Origin: Ophiodon elongatus
Taxonomy: Eukaryota > Chordata > Actinopteri > Perciformes > Hexagrammidae
Reading direction: 5' to 3'
Assembly (NCBI GenBank): GCA_016806645.1
Contig: JACSYO010001880.1
Span: 2,412,501 to 2,476,500 of the forward strand
DNA length: 64,000 nucleotides
A program made the translations under genes and the position numbers. Below the pieces are notes generated by a model. That model ran no database searches. It saw only the letters and a list, made by a program, of their open reading frames with translations, and was not told where the DNA came from. Each line of letters opens with the position of its first letter. The stretch's first letter is position 1. Shown piece after piece: positions 25,122-36,460 of the stretch.

Positions 25122-26248
25122 ATGTGCAAGCACACCTTCCAGGTAGGTTACTTTGTCAACGTCATAATAATACTATTTACTACACGATTAACAAGATGGG
25201 GATAAAATTATTGTTGCTGGATTAACTTGCCAGAGTTGTAATATTCCACTTGATACTATTTTAAACCACTGAGCACCTCGTTGATGAATAAGTCAAACTG
25301 ACCTTCCTCGGTTGTATTTTATTGTCTCATATTTAGCAACACACCCATAAACAATGTAGACACTGAACGAAATAATAAGAAGTATATACTGTCAATTAGA
25401 AATGCAATCTAGTTGGCGAAATAATTCCATGCTGAGTGGAGGCACAATTCCACTCAAATAAGTGATATTAGACAGTTACATGGCAAAATATTTAAGTTTG
25501 ACAAAATAATGGTGTAAAGTTATAGATTGAAGTATTTTCTTATTCATTTAGATATTTTACGTAAGTCACATTTAACCACCGTATTTGTTATTTATGAATG
25601 AATTAAAAGAAATTTTTCCTGATATTTTTAACTATCTTCATTCTGTGTATAGAAAAGAGTGGAAACCATAAACAACAAACTAGTGCTTTGTGTGCGACCA
25701 CAACCCTGTAAAATAAGGGGAGCGGGCAATAAATCCTCTATTTTTCAGTGGCTACGATGCCGGTGGTCGTTCATTTCTCCATTTCCATCTTTTTTTTTGT
25801 TTTTTTTTGTAACAAGGAAGGTTCGGGTGGGCATATCGTTAATAACGGAATAGTGATTCATCATTTAATTATGATTTGACAAATGCTCGCGCCTTCCCCA
25901 TTCTCGGCATCCTCCTCCCTTTCAATTCTCCGCTCTGCCAAACTGTCACGCACTCCCCCCGTGGGATTAATTCGAGCTGTCTGTCTTTGTGAGGCTGCCG
26001 GCGCTCTCGGGGCGGCGGGTGCACGACACTGTCAATGAACAGAGAGCCTGACACTTCCAGGGAGCCGCACACAGACGCACGCTCCCCGCTCCCCTTGTTA
26101 TTGTTTTCACCTTAACCCCTTCCTGCTTGCTTCCCTGCCTGCCTGCCTGAGTGTATGTGTGCGCACCTTCCTCCCCTCCCGTCTCCTCGCCTCTGTCTCC
26201 TTCTCCTGCTTTCTCCCCTGGCTTTTTTTTGCCCCCGTCTCCCTCTTT

Positions 26249-26288
<40 letters not shown>
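26249..26288. repeat. (TCTG)n microsatellite
   Basis: Ten tetranucleotide units inside a 250-base pyrimidine-rich stretch (26,100-26,350). Confidence 0.93.
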
Positions 26289-26702
26289 CTCTCCTGTCTA
26301 TCGCTCCCTATCCACCCTCCCACCCACCCAGGCGCTCTCCTTCTCTCTCAACCCTTACAGAGAGAGGGACAGCAGCATCAGGAGGAAATATCACACAAAG
26401 GAAACGGTGGTTGTAGCGCCAACGGAAAGACGGTGTGAACCGAATGGGGAAAGTAAATCAATCAATTAAAACATTTATCTGCACGAATATAAAAGTTCAG
26501 AGAGAGACAACACATTTTAAGACTTAATAACTAGCCACAGCATGTGCAGGATATAATCAAAAAACTCAACGGACCCATTTTAAACCACGTCGAGCCGCCT
26601 GATGGCAAGCGGTGCTAATGGGTGGCCATTAAAAAAAGGCATGTTTGAGTTGAACTGGAGCGCCTGTGTAGCCAAATCCAGCAGGCCTTAGCCCCAGCTG
26701 GA

Positions 26703-26744
26703 GAGATAAGGTTTAATACCAGGCACAGGGCCCAGCCTTATCTC
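26703..26744. promoter_or_regulatory. Inverted pair of GATA-type sites
   Basis: GAGATAAGG at 26703-26711 and its exact reverse complement CCTTATCTC at 26736-26744, with 24 bases between. The upstream 120 bases look unique and moderately GC-rich, so an enhancer is possible. Confidence 0.3.
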
Positions 26745-26841
26745 CCCTACTGATAGAGAGAGCACGGAGGAGAGGAAAGGGGAGGGGAGGGCAGGCGAGG
26801 AGAGAAAACAAGAGGGACAAAAACAAGTGTCTTGCAGGGTC

Positions 26842-26842
26842 C

Positions 26843-26873
<31 letters not shown>
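26842..26873. repeat. (CTGG)n microsatellite
   Basis: About seven to eight CTGG units. A shorter run of the same motif recurs at about 27111-27128. Confidence 0.9.
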
Positions 26874-27183
26874 CGTGAGTGCGTCCTCCCACCGTTGGCA
26901 TAGAAACTAATCCACGTTCACATTTAGCACCTGACTCGTTTTTTTTTTTTTTTTCTTCTATTTTTCCACCTCTCTCTGTCTCTCTCCACGACCATGGTGC
27001 AGTGGGAGTTGGGGGAGGAGAGGGTTTCCGTGAGCTTTCTCCCTCTCATAATGATGCCCGTAGGAGGGAGGGGAGGGGGAGGGAGAACAGTGAAGGAGGG
27101 AAGGGTGAGCCGGCTGGCTGGCTGGTTGGCTGACACCCTTGGCCTGGAGGATCCAGCTGTGTCTCTCTGTGGGACACAAATAT

Positions 27184-27184
<1 letters not shown>

Positions 27185-27238
<54 letters not shown>
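27185..27238. repeat. (CA)n microsatellite
   Basis: About 26 CA units. Confidence 0.95.
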
Positions 27239-27241
<3 letters not shown>

Positions 27242-28044
27242 ATCCTTACTGCTGCTGTTCTACATCCTCTCGTTACACCACACCTGAAGGGCTGCAGACA
27301 GTATTGGAGACCATATTGATTGACCAGGCTAAACACACATAAACTAGCTGCTGGGAATCATGAATTGGTTCTGTCCAACGTTTGATTTTCCCCAGCGGTT
27401 TGTAAATCCCGTCATGTCTCAGAGTCATTACAACACACAGCGGATGTTGTCGTCGAAACACTCCGTTCTCGAATCCTCACTTCTCTTCTCGTGCACACAA
27501 ATAAACTGTTTTATTGTGAATACCCAATACCTAAAGTGTTCACATTGTTCAGAGAAAGTTGATTCTTCCAGTAACTTGGGTTATAAATGTCTGGAGGGAT
27601 ATCTGGCACATCTCAAGAGAACCATAAAGAAACCATAAGTGGAATGGAGCGACTTGTTTGTGTTCAGAGTCGGGTGTGTTCCAAGTTTTTCATCTTGATT
27701 AAAATTAAAGCAGCTTGATACACCCTATTTTATTTGAAAGTTGTTTCACCTTTACGTTGAGCCAACTAGTGACAACACTCAATTTTTTAAACGCCACACT
27801 TGGCACTTGCTTACTTCCCCATCTTTGTGGCGCAGGCAGGCACAGAATCAAGAAACATCGAATTAAACCAGCTTAGATTTAGGCACGCTCTTGAAAGATT
27901 GATGTGCACTTCATAGGGATCATTTATAAGAGTGTTCTTAAGAGCATTCATAACATTGTCCGACTCACATTGGACAATTTAAAAAAAAGAAACTAATATT
28001 ACCGCCTCACCGTTGATCGCCTATGCCAACCATTCATGTTGCAG

Positions 28045-28300
28045 CCATGTCTGTCCAAAATGTCATCATTTTATCCTATTAGACATTTGTGGGAAATTGT
28101 CATCATCGACATATCAATTCTTGAAAACTTGTTTTGTGAGGTCACAGTGACCTTGAACTTTGAACCCCAAAATCTAACCAGTCCATCCTCGAGTCCAGTT
28201 GGAGGTTTGTGCCAAATTTGAGGAAATTGCCTCAAGGTGTTCCTGAGGTATCGCGTTCAGGAGAACGGACCAGACGGATAGACGGATGCATAAAAATAAT
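28045..28300 (+). mobile_element. Teleost interspersed DNA element
   Basis: Contains GAGGTCACAGTGACCTTGAA, GTTGGAGGTTTGTGCCAAAT, CCTCAAGGTGTTCCTGAGGT and ends near AGACGGATAGACGGATGCAT. I recognise this as a very common non-coding element of fish genomes. The internal AGGTCACAGTGACCT is a perfect inverted half-site pair, a nuclear-receptor-like palindrome. Confidence 0.6.
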
Positions 28301-28339
28301 CAAAATGGATGCAGCGAAATATCGCCTTTCTTATTGGGC

Positions 28340-28500
28340 AAATTCTTCTTCCTTGTCAAACCTTCTGCCTACATTACCCACAATGCAACTTGACTGGCAA
28401 CAGCGTGGTCGGAGATTCAGGTGTGTTAGTATCTGCTCATGTGGCCTGAAGCTGCGAGCCTCAAGCAGAGATGAGGGACGGGCGACAGAGATCTGGTAAG
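28340..28500 (+). repeat. Probable interspersed repeat
   Basis: CTACATTACCCACAATGCAA resembles the core of another dispersed fish repeat. The boundaries are not clear. Confidence 0.3.
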
Positions 28501-30739
28501 CTCACTTGTTTCTATCTCCACAACCACATTTCATTTTCAAACTTGTAGTCTTCAGCCCAAACCAACGCTGACTCAAGTGACATCACTTGAAGTTTCCCTT
28601 TAATGAACATACATACTTAAATTTGATTTCTACAAATAGAACAAAAAAAGTGTGTACGCTTGCTTTATTAAGGTTAATCTTAAACACACCTGACACAAGC
28701 AATTAACTTGAGTAAGGGGATTTTAACCAATTTACCATCAGGATGTTATAAAAAAAAATAATCTCTAGAATCTGTGCATCCCTATGTGCATCTCGAGACG
28801 TTGATGGTGGGAGACACCTAAAACTGTTTGTTTTTTTTCAACACATGGTTGCTTCAAGTTGATCATAATCAAATGTCTAGTACACACAGACATCTCTGAC
28901 TCAAACTGACCAAAAATGTGGAGTAGAATAAAAAAGGTTTGAAATGGGTGTTTTAAATCAATTTGGATTTAACTGTCAGTGTTTTAATTGTCCGTCACAG
29001 AGACGCATTTCCAAATGAACTTGTTAAATTGCGACAAGGCGCAAAGACACCTATTTGACAACAAAATGTGACACTCGCATAAACAGACCAATTGCATGTT
29101 GTGCATACATATAACTGCGAACATATACTCATAAACACACCGCCACAGCCTGATGGGCTTAGCAAGGTGTTTATTTTTCTTCCCTTGACGTTGGTTGGCT
29201 CTCTCACGTCACTCAGTTTTTTTCCCCCCAGTGGTGCAGCTCCCCCCTCTCAGTCTCTCCCTGTGACATCAGTCAATGAGCTGGAAGAAGGAAGAGACGA
29301 AAAGAGGCTGCTGGAGCGCCATCTCGCTTCTACCCCCTACTCCACCCCACCTCCCTTTCATTTGTATGTGTGTGTGCGCTCGTACACTCACACAATAGTC
29401 TCTTAAGGCTTTTGGAGGACGCCGTATGAGAGGAGTCTGAGGTGCTTTCCCGTGGCTGTCCTTCAACTCCCCACTTACCTCTCAGAAGAGCTCCCTGCTT
29501 CTGCGCTGCCCATGTCACAGCCATTGTCCCTAATTAGGGATTCAGGACCCAAGCCCATTCAATTAATGTGCAGCCACAATGCACTACAGATTCACCCCAC
29601 TCTTCACCCCTTCACCCCCTCCCCGGTAGCCCAAAAAAAAAAGAAAAGCCCTTTCCATTCTCTTTCTGCAGCAGAAGCACAGTTTAGAGGGGCTGATATA
29701 AAAAAGGACATTAGTGTCGAGAGTACAGGAATGATATTTGGTAAATTCATTCAAAATCTGCTGCTAAATCAGAAAAAACAAATTGTCATAAAAACTGGAA
29801 TATTCATGTCATCGCTGGCGGCAAAAGGGTTACACAGTTACAGTAAAATCATCACTAAATATCGTTCTCTACCTGAACTGCGGGAGGATAATGACTTTTT
29901 TGCATTCCTCACACAGCATGATTATGACATAATGAAGAGGTCTCATGTATGCAGTCATACTGTATTTGCATAAGGGCAACTGCAGCCATGACACACAGGT
30001 TGTGCAAAAGCTTCAAGACAAATGGGCTCGTTTCCAATATGTCACCAGTTTAAGTACCTGGACTTGTTGGGAAAATCTGGGCAGGGCGATGAGAACGAGA
30101 AAGTGTCTGCAAATACTTCAGCTTCCAGGAGGACACTTAACCTCCAGCTGTTCTGATGGAGCAGCTCAGTGGCCGACAGACTACAATGTATTACTCCAGA
30201 CAAAACTGATTTTAAAGTAGGTAGCACAAAGTCCAATGATTCATCAAACTATGAATTTGATCTCCACCTTCCCCTCTAGATATCTATGAGAAGTAAATTC
30301 AAATCTATTTGTGACAACAAAAAAACTCACATTTTCTCAAGCAAATTTACAATCTGAACATTTGAATATTTAAGTAGAAACTCCACGAAATACCCTTTAA
30401 CGGGGAACAAGACTTAGGTCCCTAACTTAACTGCGCAAGCGCAACCACAAGCAGTAGATCTCGGGTACACCCACAGTGTGGACATCTCCGAGTGCGGAGA
30501 CCCCAAAGGATTCAGGGTCACAGTGAGATTTTTGCATTCAATTTTGCGCTATTTCACAACATTCTTTCCATTCCTCCTGATCCATAGGACCAGTTTATTG
30601 TGTTGGTCCAGTCCAGATTTAATACACTGCCGGTTAAGGAAAACGTTCTGCAGATCCTACAGAACGGAGAGATGACGTGATGTTTTACATTATGCATTTA
30701 TTGCTCATTACTCCCTTCAAACGGCCGAGCTCTGACAGT
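28501..30739. other. Gene-free interval
   Basis: Unique-looking DNA with a 14-base palindrome TCCCTAATTAGGGA at 29527-29540. A 173-codon frame at 29452-29973 has no recognisable domain and mixes low-complexity Ser/Pro and Lys-rich stretches, so I do not call it a gene. Confidence 0.5.
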
Positions 30740-31190
30740 ATACAGCCACTGGCTGTGAGCCCAGCTGCAGATGCTCTGCCTGGCTGTGATGGTTGAGGCT
30801 GTGGATTCTGGATAGGGTTATGGATTGGACTGCCTGCATTTGTGGTTGAATCTATGAGGCTATGGATATGGCAAGGTACCTGACTACTCTCAACCGCTCC
30901 TATTAACCTTAGCCAAGAGAGCATTCTTGTGCTACACAGGATTTGAACCCACAGTGCTTCTCAACACTCAGCCAGCACAACCATGTTTATTCACTGCACA
31001 CATACAACCCTTACATGTGGCTAGTGTTTAACCCATTAGAAACTATTGTGTCACAGCCATAATCACAGACAAGCACAGCCATGTTTGCAGCCACAATCAC
31101 AGTAACGGCCAAAGCGATGTCATCCCACAGCTGTAGTCATACTCACAGCTATGGCCGGCGTCAATCAGCCACAAGCAACAGGTCACATCA
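30740..31190. repeat. Degenerate inverted minisatellite-like region
   Basis: The left side repeats GGCTGTGGAT/GGCTATGGAT-like units, while the right side repeats CAGCCATAATCACAG/CAGCCACAATCACAG. The two sides are loosely reverse complementary, giving a long, imperfect foldback centred near 30,950. Confidence 0.35.
30925..30982 (-). pseudogene. tRNA-like relic
   Basis: On the minus strand GTTGTGC and GCACAAG form 6 of 7 acceptor-type pairs around TGGCTGAGTG (A-box-like) and GGGTTCAAATCC (B-box-like). The space between the boxes is too short for an anticodon arm. A decayed tRNA or SINE head is the best reading, and chance is possible. Confidence 0.25.
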
Positions 31191-32097
31191 AATCGGAAAA
31201 TGTATCACAACAGCGTTCACACTGTAATGCATTTCAAGAATAAAGTATGCATGTCGAGGTGCGTGGTGTTTTTTCTGTAGCAGCCTGCTGTCATTTGCAG
31301 GTGACTTAGTAATTGAATCAAGTTAAACACAGTGGACGGTTTTGTGTAATGCCACTTTTCTCTGGCGAGGCGCTTCTCAAATCAAAGGCTGCAGATGTGC
31401 CAACATATCTGTCAAGTCTTCAGATGTCTGCAGGGATTCAGTGAGCTGAAGAAGAAGCATTTCATTCGGTCTACATCAACTGCGGACAACAGATACTTTA
31501 AGAATCATTTGCATTTCGGTAATTTATAGATAAATGTGACCCGTAAATCGGTCTCAGCGCTCCATCTTGAAGGATGTGAAAATTCCTTAAATGCATCTCG
31601 AGGAGCGAGGCGGCTTGCCGGAAGAGCTATAATGGATGCAACAGTTTATCCTTTGCGGAAGTCTTCTCTGCACCCAAGACGTATAAAAAGAGGTGTGACA
31701 CACAGCTGGAATAGTCTCAAACCATGTTGCAATTGTAAGTTGTCAGGTCCTTGACAGTGGAGTGGATCAATCATGTCATAAACTAAATAAATAAATAAAG
31801 ACAGTGTTAAAAAAGTCATTCATAATTTTCATATAAACATTTGTCGCACTTCACACAATACACACGTGCCACGTTGTGAATTGAAGTATATGAGTTCTTC
31901 TAAAATTGGAGCTGTGCCTCAAGTCATATTTAATTGACGTTGCTTTAAAATGAAGGCACCCAGATAAGGATGTCTCACTTTGTTGTCGCCTCCTTGCGTT
32001 CTTCTTTGCCTCCTACGCTCGCATCGCCCATGGGAGGGACCAAGACACAAGGCGAGGAGGCGGCGAAAGTAATAGAGGAAGTAAAAACTGGGAAATG
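31191..32097. other. Gene-free interval
   Basis: No repeat family or exon was recognised. GC-rich DNA at 31,990-32,080 contains loosely inverted CGCCTCCTT/AAGGCGAGGAGGCG segments. Confidence 0.5.
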
Positions 32098-32227
32098 GGA
32101 AAGGCCCCAGGTAAAATGTTTACCATGGTCACCATCTTAGTTTAGCATGCTCAGAAGCTAACATTTAGAAATTCTGAACACAAAGTAAAGCTGAGGCTAA
32201 TGGGAATGCCACTTGCCATATTTGGTC

Positions 32228-32650
32228 AAACCATACAGGGTAAAACTATCTGACCCCTACCGTCCACTACGCTCTGCTCCTGCCAATCAACGTGCTACTG
32301 CCTCAATACGAAGGGCGCCCAGCTACTGCTGTCTGTTTGCTGTCTTGGCTCCACAATGGTGGAATGAACTCCCCATTGACACCAAGACAGCAGAAACTCT
32401 ACACATATTGTTTTACAGAGTGAAAACTCATCTGTTTAGATAGCACCTTGGCCCAGAAAATTAAATACAGTATACATATAATAAGTAAAAGCTCTTTCTC
32501 TATCTCCGATCGTCTCTAAATGGAACACTTGAAGTTGATCACTATATTTGATAAAGTTGAATTCCTGCACTTTTTGGGGTTGTACCAACATGATTGAATG
32601 CACTTAATATAAGTAATTTGGGATAAAAGTGTCAGCTAAATAAATGTAAT
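32228..32650 (+). mobile_element. 5'-truncated L2-like LINE with target duplication
   Basis: The plus strand encodes a LINE C-terminal remnant: LSDPYRPLRSAPANQRATAS, then LAPQWWNELPIDTKTAETLH and VKTHLFR. The 3' tail has GGGATAAAAGTGTCAGCTAA and ends in ATGTAATGT. The insertion is bounded by TATTTGGTCA at 32218-32227 and again at about 32651-32660, a good 10-base target duplication inside an older repeat. Confidence 0.7.
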
Positions 32651-32741
32651 GTATTTGGTCATAAACCAAATCTATTGGACAAACTAAAATCTTAGGGTGA
32701 TGATGTCGCTCGAGGGAGAGCCAGCGGATCACTGACGTTAA

Positions 32742-32850
32742 CAATAATGATAATAATTTTATTGATAGGGAACTTTTCAAGCACAAAGTGCTTTCCAAGT
32801 AGATAAAAAACAAAAGCAATAGAATAGGTAAATAATGAAATATATAAATA
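32742..32850 (-). mobile_element. LINE 3' tail, minus strand
   Basis: On the minus strand a GAAAGCACTTTGTGCTTGAA stretch is followed by CAATAAAATTATTATCATTA, the layout of an L2-type 3' end with its terminal short repeat. Only the tail remains. Confidence 0.5.
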
Positions 32851-32947
32851 CATATTCATTTGCAACTATACAGTGTATATACACTGTATAGTGTAGATAC
32901 ATGCATATCTACATAAAAAAAAACTCAATTTCAGCTATTAGAGAAAG

Positions 32948-32950
<3 letters not shown>

Positions 32951-33006
<56 letters not shown>
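32951..33006. repeat. (AT)n microsatellite
   Basis: About 28 AT units between a LINE tail region and the right part of a fish repeat. Confidence 0.95.
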
Positions 33007-33008
<2 letters not shown>

Positions 33009-33200
33009 ATTCATGGCAATCCACCAAATAGTTGTTGAGACATTTCCCTTGAAACCACGAACGTGAACCTCATGGTGGCGCTAATAGAGATCACTTAAGT
33101 CGGCCAGCCTAATCCTCTGGAGAACACACATGTCTATACAAATGAATGATAATCCACCAAATAGTTGTTTGGATATTTCAGTCCGGACCAAAGTGGTGGC

Positions 33201-34541
33201 CCAACAGACCAACATTGGCCTCCCTAGAGCCATGCCGCAGGCGCAGCTAAAATAAAAGGGAGAATGCTTCAGGAGGGGAAACAGAGGAGGGACTCCTCTT
33301 CCAGGAAAAACAGATATTCAAAAGGTACAGCAGTAATTAGAATTAGCAGCAGTAGAATTACCATAAACAGTCTTAAAAAGAGTGTCAGAGATACAGTAAG
33401 TGTAATAACTTTCAGGCAAAGTCTAAAAGCGATTGCAGTAAAGACTGGATCACACTTCTATTAAAATTGAACACAATCGCCTACACCTGATATGCAACAA
33501 TACAAATACAAATTATGTACAGTATATAGGCCTGATTAATTCCCTTATGGGTCTATCTAAACATAAACATTAGCCATAATATCACACCATGGGTACACAC
33601 TAAAAGCTGTGGCCACAGTCCTGCAGAGGCTGTGAAGACACCTCCAACTGAATGATACTTATCTATTCTTCTGTGTCAAATGATTCAATTACTTACACTC
33701 ACCCAGACAGGAAATTAGGGATTTTATGTATGAAGTATTTTGAGGGGGTAGGAGGCGTGAACAGGCTTCTTAATGAAGCAAGCCTGCCTCAGTTTATTAT
33801 GAAGATATCTGAGGAATGGGAGAATTATTGCCTGACCTGTAGACCTTTAAGAGACATTTACAAACACACACACACACACACACGCACACACACACACGCA
33901 CACACACACGCACACGCACACGCACACGCACAGGAATGATTGCTCCATTGGGAAAAGGTAAGAAGAATTCTCAGGTGTTGGTATTCTGACAAGAACAGAG
34001 CTAATATTAATATGAATAATTTTTTTGTCAATGTAAAATACATTTACCTATTGGAAAATCATTTTTGTAACAACTAAAACTATTTCAATCTTGGGTCCCT
34101 CATCCACCCTCATTCATCTTAACTGCCTCTTAATTTGCAGGCTTACATGTTCTTTGACTCTGCTGTTTAGTGACAAAACAGTGAATATGAGCAACCCAAG
34201 TTGTGTAATAAAACAAAAATAAAGAGAGAAATGTCGAATTAGTTGACACCTTTGAAGCTGACATCAAATAATTAACTATTAATGTCAGCGTTACTGTCAG
34301 ACGTAAAAGTCAGGCTGAACTTTTGAGATTAACTACGCTGAAAGGATTAAAATGGGTGTATGCTGTTAATCAGGGGGTCCCAAGTTTGACTCTGGACACC
34401 ACTGGATCTGTCCCCACTCAGAGTATGCAAACATTTAGGCAGCTATTAAAATACACATCGTAACTCATGTCATTGTGCACTCAAATACATAAACAAATGA
34501 GTATGCTGTGTATGTGTGCATATGCATAAAATAGATTGATA
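33201..34541. other. Gene-free interval
   Basis: Contains the CACACG-type repeat at 33865. The remainder is A+T-rich with no recognised feature. Confidence 0.5.
33865..33932. repeat. (CA)n with CACACG variants
   Basis: CA units interrupted regularly by CG, ending in a CACACG-type higher-order repeat. Confidence 0.92.
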
Positions 34542-34867
34542 TAGGGCTAGCCAATATATTGATGATATATCGGTATTGTGATATGAGACTAGATATCATC
34601 TTGGATATCGTAATATATTTTCGTGATTTTAGAGGCTGCATTACAAAATAATGATGTAATGTTCTGAACTTACCAGACTTTTATAGCTGTTCTATTATTT
34701 GCCTTTACCCACTTAGTCATTATATCTACATTATTGATGATTATCTATTAAAAGAAAATATTATTTAAATATCTTGTGAAAGCAGCAGTAGTCAACCCTA
34801 CCACACAGATATGTATATCTGTAAAAAATATTGTGATATTTGATTTTCTCCATATTACCCAGCCCTA
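34542..34867. mobile_element. hAT-type miniature element (326 bp)
   Basis: The left end is TAGGGCTAGCCAATATATTG and the right end, on the minus strand, is TAGGGCTGGGTAATATGGAG, so the termini are inverted. The flanks GATTGATA (34534-34541) and GCTAGATA (34868-34875) agree at 6 of 8 positions, an 8-base hAT target duplication with age. The interior is A+T-rich with no ORF. Confidence 0.7.
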
Positions 34868-34887
34868 GCTAGATAGATAGATAGATA

Positions 34888-35030
34888 GGGGCATCATGGT
34901 GGAAAAGTGGTCCGGGGATGCATGCCATGTAACCGCAAAATCACCGGTTTGTATCCAACAGGGGACCTTTGTTACGTCATTCTCTTTCGTCCACACATTT
35001 CCTGTCTTCCTCTCTACTGTGTACTATCAA
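34888..35030 (+). mobile_element. Degenerate tRNA-type SINE
   Basis: GGTGGAAAAGTGGTCCGGG resembles an eroded pol III A-box region, and CCGGTTTGTATCCAACAGGG an eroded B box. It is followed by GGGACCTTTGTTACGTCATT and TTCCTGTCTTCCTCTCTACT, the typical body of a percomorph SINE. The copy is old. Confidence 0.5.
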
Positions 35031-35589
35031 AAAAACATTACCGGCTGAGTATTTTCAGGAACTTTTACATCCTTTATGAGATTAAAAGGATAGATTTGGT
35101 AATGAATAAATATTTATTGCCGGCTGTCTAAAAACTAAAATCTAAGCTTTATCTCATGAAGCTGAGGTTAAGTTGAGATTTGACTATTTATAAAGGGATT
35201 TAGAAAGACAAATCTTAGAAAGGCAGTCAGAAATTGACAAAGGTTCACGATGTATTATACAATGTGATGTCAACTTACTTTTACATTTGGCACCTGAGTT
35301 GAAACAGACCCTTGGAACTGTGTTTAAGAAGACAGATGGAGGTTGAAATTGTAAAAAAAAAATTAAATCAATAAATAAAAACATCATAACGAGCTATGCT
35401 CAAATATAAAAGTATAGTGTAAAAACTTTGCACAACGCGTTATGTCAGAACCATTTTGAACTTTAAGTATCAATCTGTGTACTGCTTAGTATACAGTATA
35501 AAAACATCCAAAACATGTAGCTGTCCACCTGATTTCGACACTGAATGCAGCAAAGGGCTGAACATGCAGTCTAATGCCAACAATCATTG

Positions 35590-35845
35590 CAGCTGGTGTC
35601 ATTCTGTACACATGACATCTATTGTACTTCTGTCCATCCTGGAAGAGGGATCCTCCTCTGTTGCTCTCCCTAAGGTTTCTTCCCTTTTTCTCCCCGTTAA
35701 AGGTTTTTTTTTGGGGGGGAGTTTTTCCTAAACCGATGTGAGGTCCCGGGACAGAGGATGTTGCATGTGTGCAGATTGTAAAGCCCTCTGGAGGCAAATT
35801 TGTAATTTGTGATTTTGTGCTATACAAAATTAATTGAATTGAATT
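35590..35845 (+). mobile_element. Retroposon 3' end
   Basis: GATCCTCCTCTGTTGCTCTC, TTTTTTTGGGGGGGAGTTTT, CAGATTGTAAAGCCCTCTGG and a terminal AATTGAATTGAATT form the well-known 3' end of an abundant fish retroposon. The ending in repeats of AATTG is characteristic. I do not name the clade. Confidence 0.6.
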
Positions 35846-36265
35846 ATATTCTTCAGCTTTTTTTTTTATTTTCAACACAACTAGTGACGGGCAGGAGCTT
35901 CATTCTAAGTGGAATGTGTTTATCCTTCACAAATGTCAAACTGTTGTCGTCACAGTGCCGTTGCTACAACAGCCATGGTGTGTGGCAAGCAACTGCCCCA
36001 TGGGCATATCACACAAACTCACAGGCACGCATGCCCACACACATACAAACACACCTGTAAACATATACCGTGCACCGGTAAGTCACAAACTGTCTCCTCC
36101 TCTCATCACATCCATATACACATCTCCTCCTCCTTCACTGCTGTCCCACCCCTCAAATCTACACACTGAGCCTCCCCGATGTTGTGGCCTGCCCGTGACA
36201 GTAATTGAGGGAAGCTGGCCGGAACAGTGTGAAGATGGGGGAGGGAAAAAAAAAGGGAAGGATAG

Positions 36266-36268
<3 letters not shown>

Positions 36269-36309
<41 letters not shown>
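36269..36309. repeat. (GA)n microsatellite
   Basis: About 20 GA units within a longer purine-only stretch that starts near 36,240. Confidence 0.93.
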
Positions 36310-36311
<2 letters not shown>

Positions 36312-36446
36312 GAAAAGGAAGGGAGGGGGAAACCATTCATCTGAGACCCATGGATGTGGAATGGCATATTACAGGTCTAATGTGTAATTAGATAGATAGG
36401 GAATAAGGTCAGTGTGCTCTGAGAGGGGGAAATCGATGTCAACACA

Positions 36447-36460
36447 GTGCCATCTAGTGG
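36447..36460 (-). promoter_or_regulatory. CTCF-type motif
   Basis: On the minus strand CCACTAGATGGCAC fits the CTCF core consensus CCASYAGRKGGCRS at all 14 positions. It lies outside recognisable repeats. Confidence 0.45.

Larger units (their letters stand above)
25122..28044. other. Gene-free interval
   Basis: Contains a pyrimidine-rich stretch 26,100-26,350 with (TCTG)n, the GATA pair, (CTGG)n and (CA)n. No coding exon was recognised; the long frames here follow the simple repeats. Confidence 0.55.
32098..33200 (+). mobile_element. Teleost interspersed element, broken by two LINE insertions
   Basis: The pieces are 32098-32227 (CATCTTAGTTTAGCATGCTC, AAAGCTGAGGCTAATGGGAA), 32651-32735 (TATTTGGTCATAAACCAAAT) and 33007-33200 (CATGGCAATCCACCAAATAG, AACCTCATGGTGGCGCTAAT). 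They line up as parts of one well-known fish repeat. The gaps are filled by an L2 fragment (32228-32650) and by minus-strand LINE tail plus (AT)n DNA (32742-33006). Confidence 0.6.

Noticed and set aside
29452..29973. 173-codon plus-strand ORF
   Set aside because: Composition is low-complexity Ser/Pro and then Lys-rich. No family motif, and the surrounding DNA looks non-coding.
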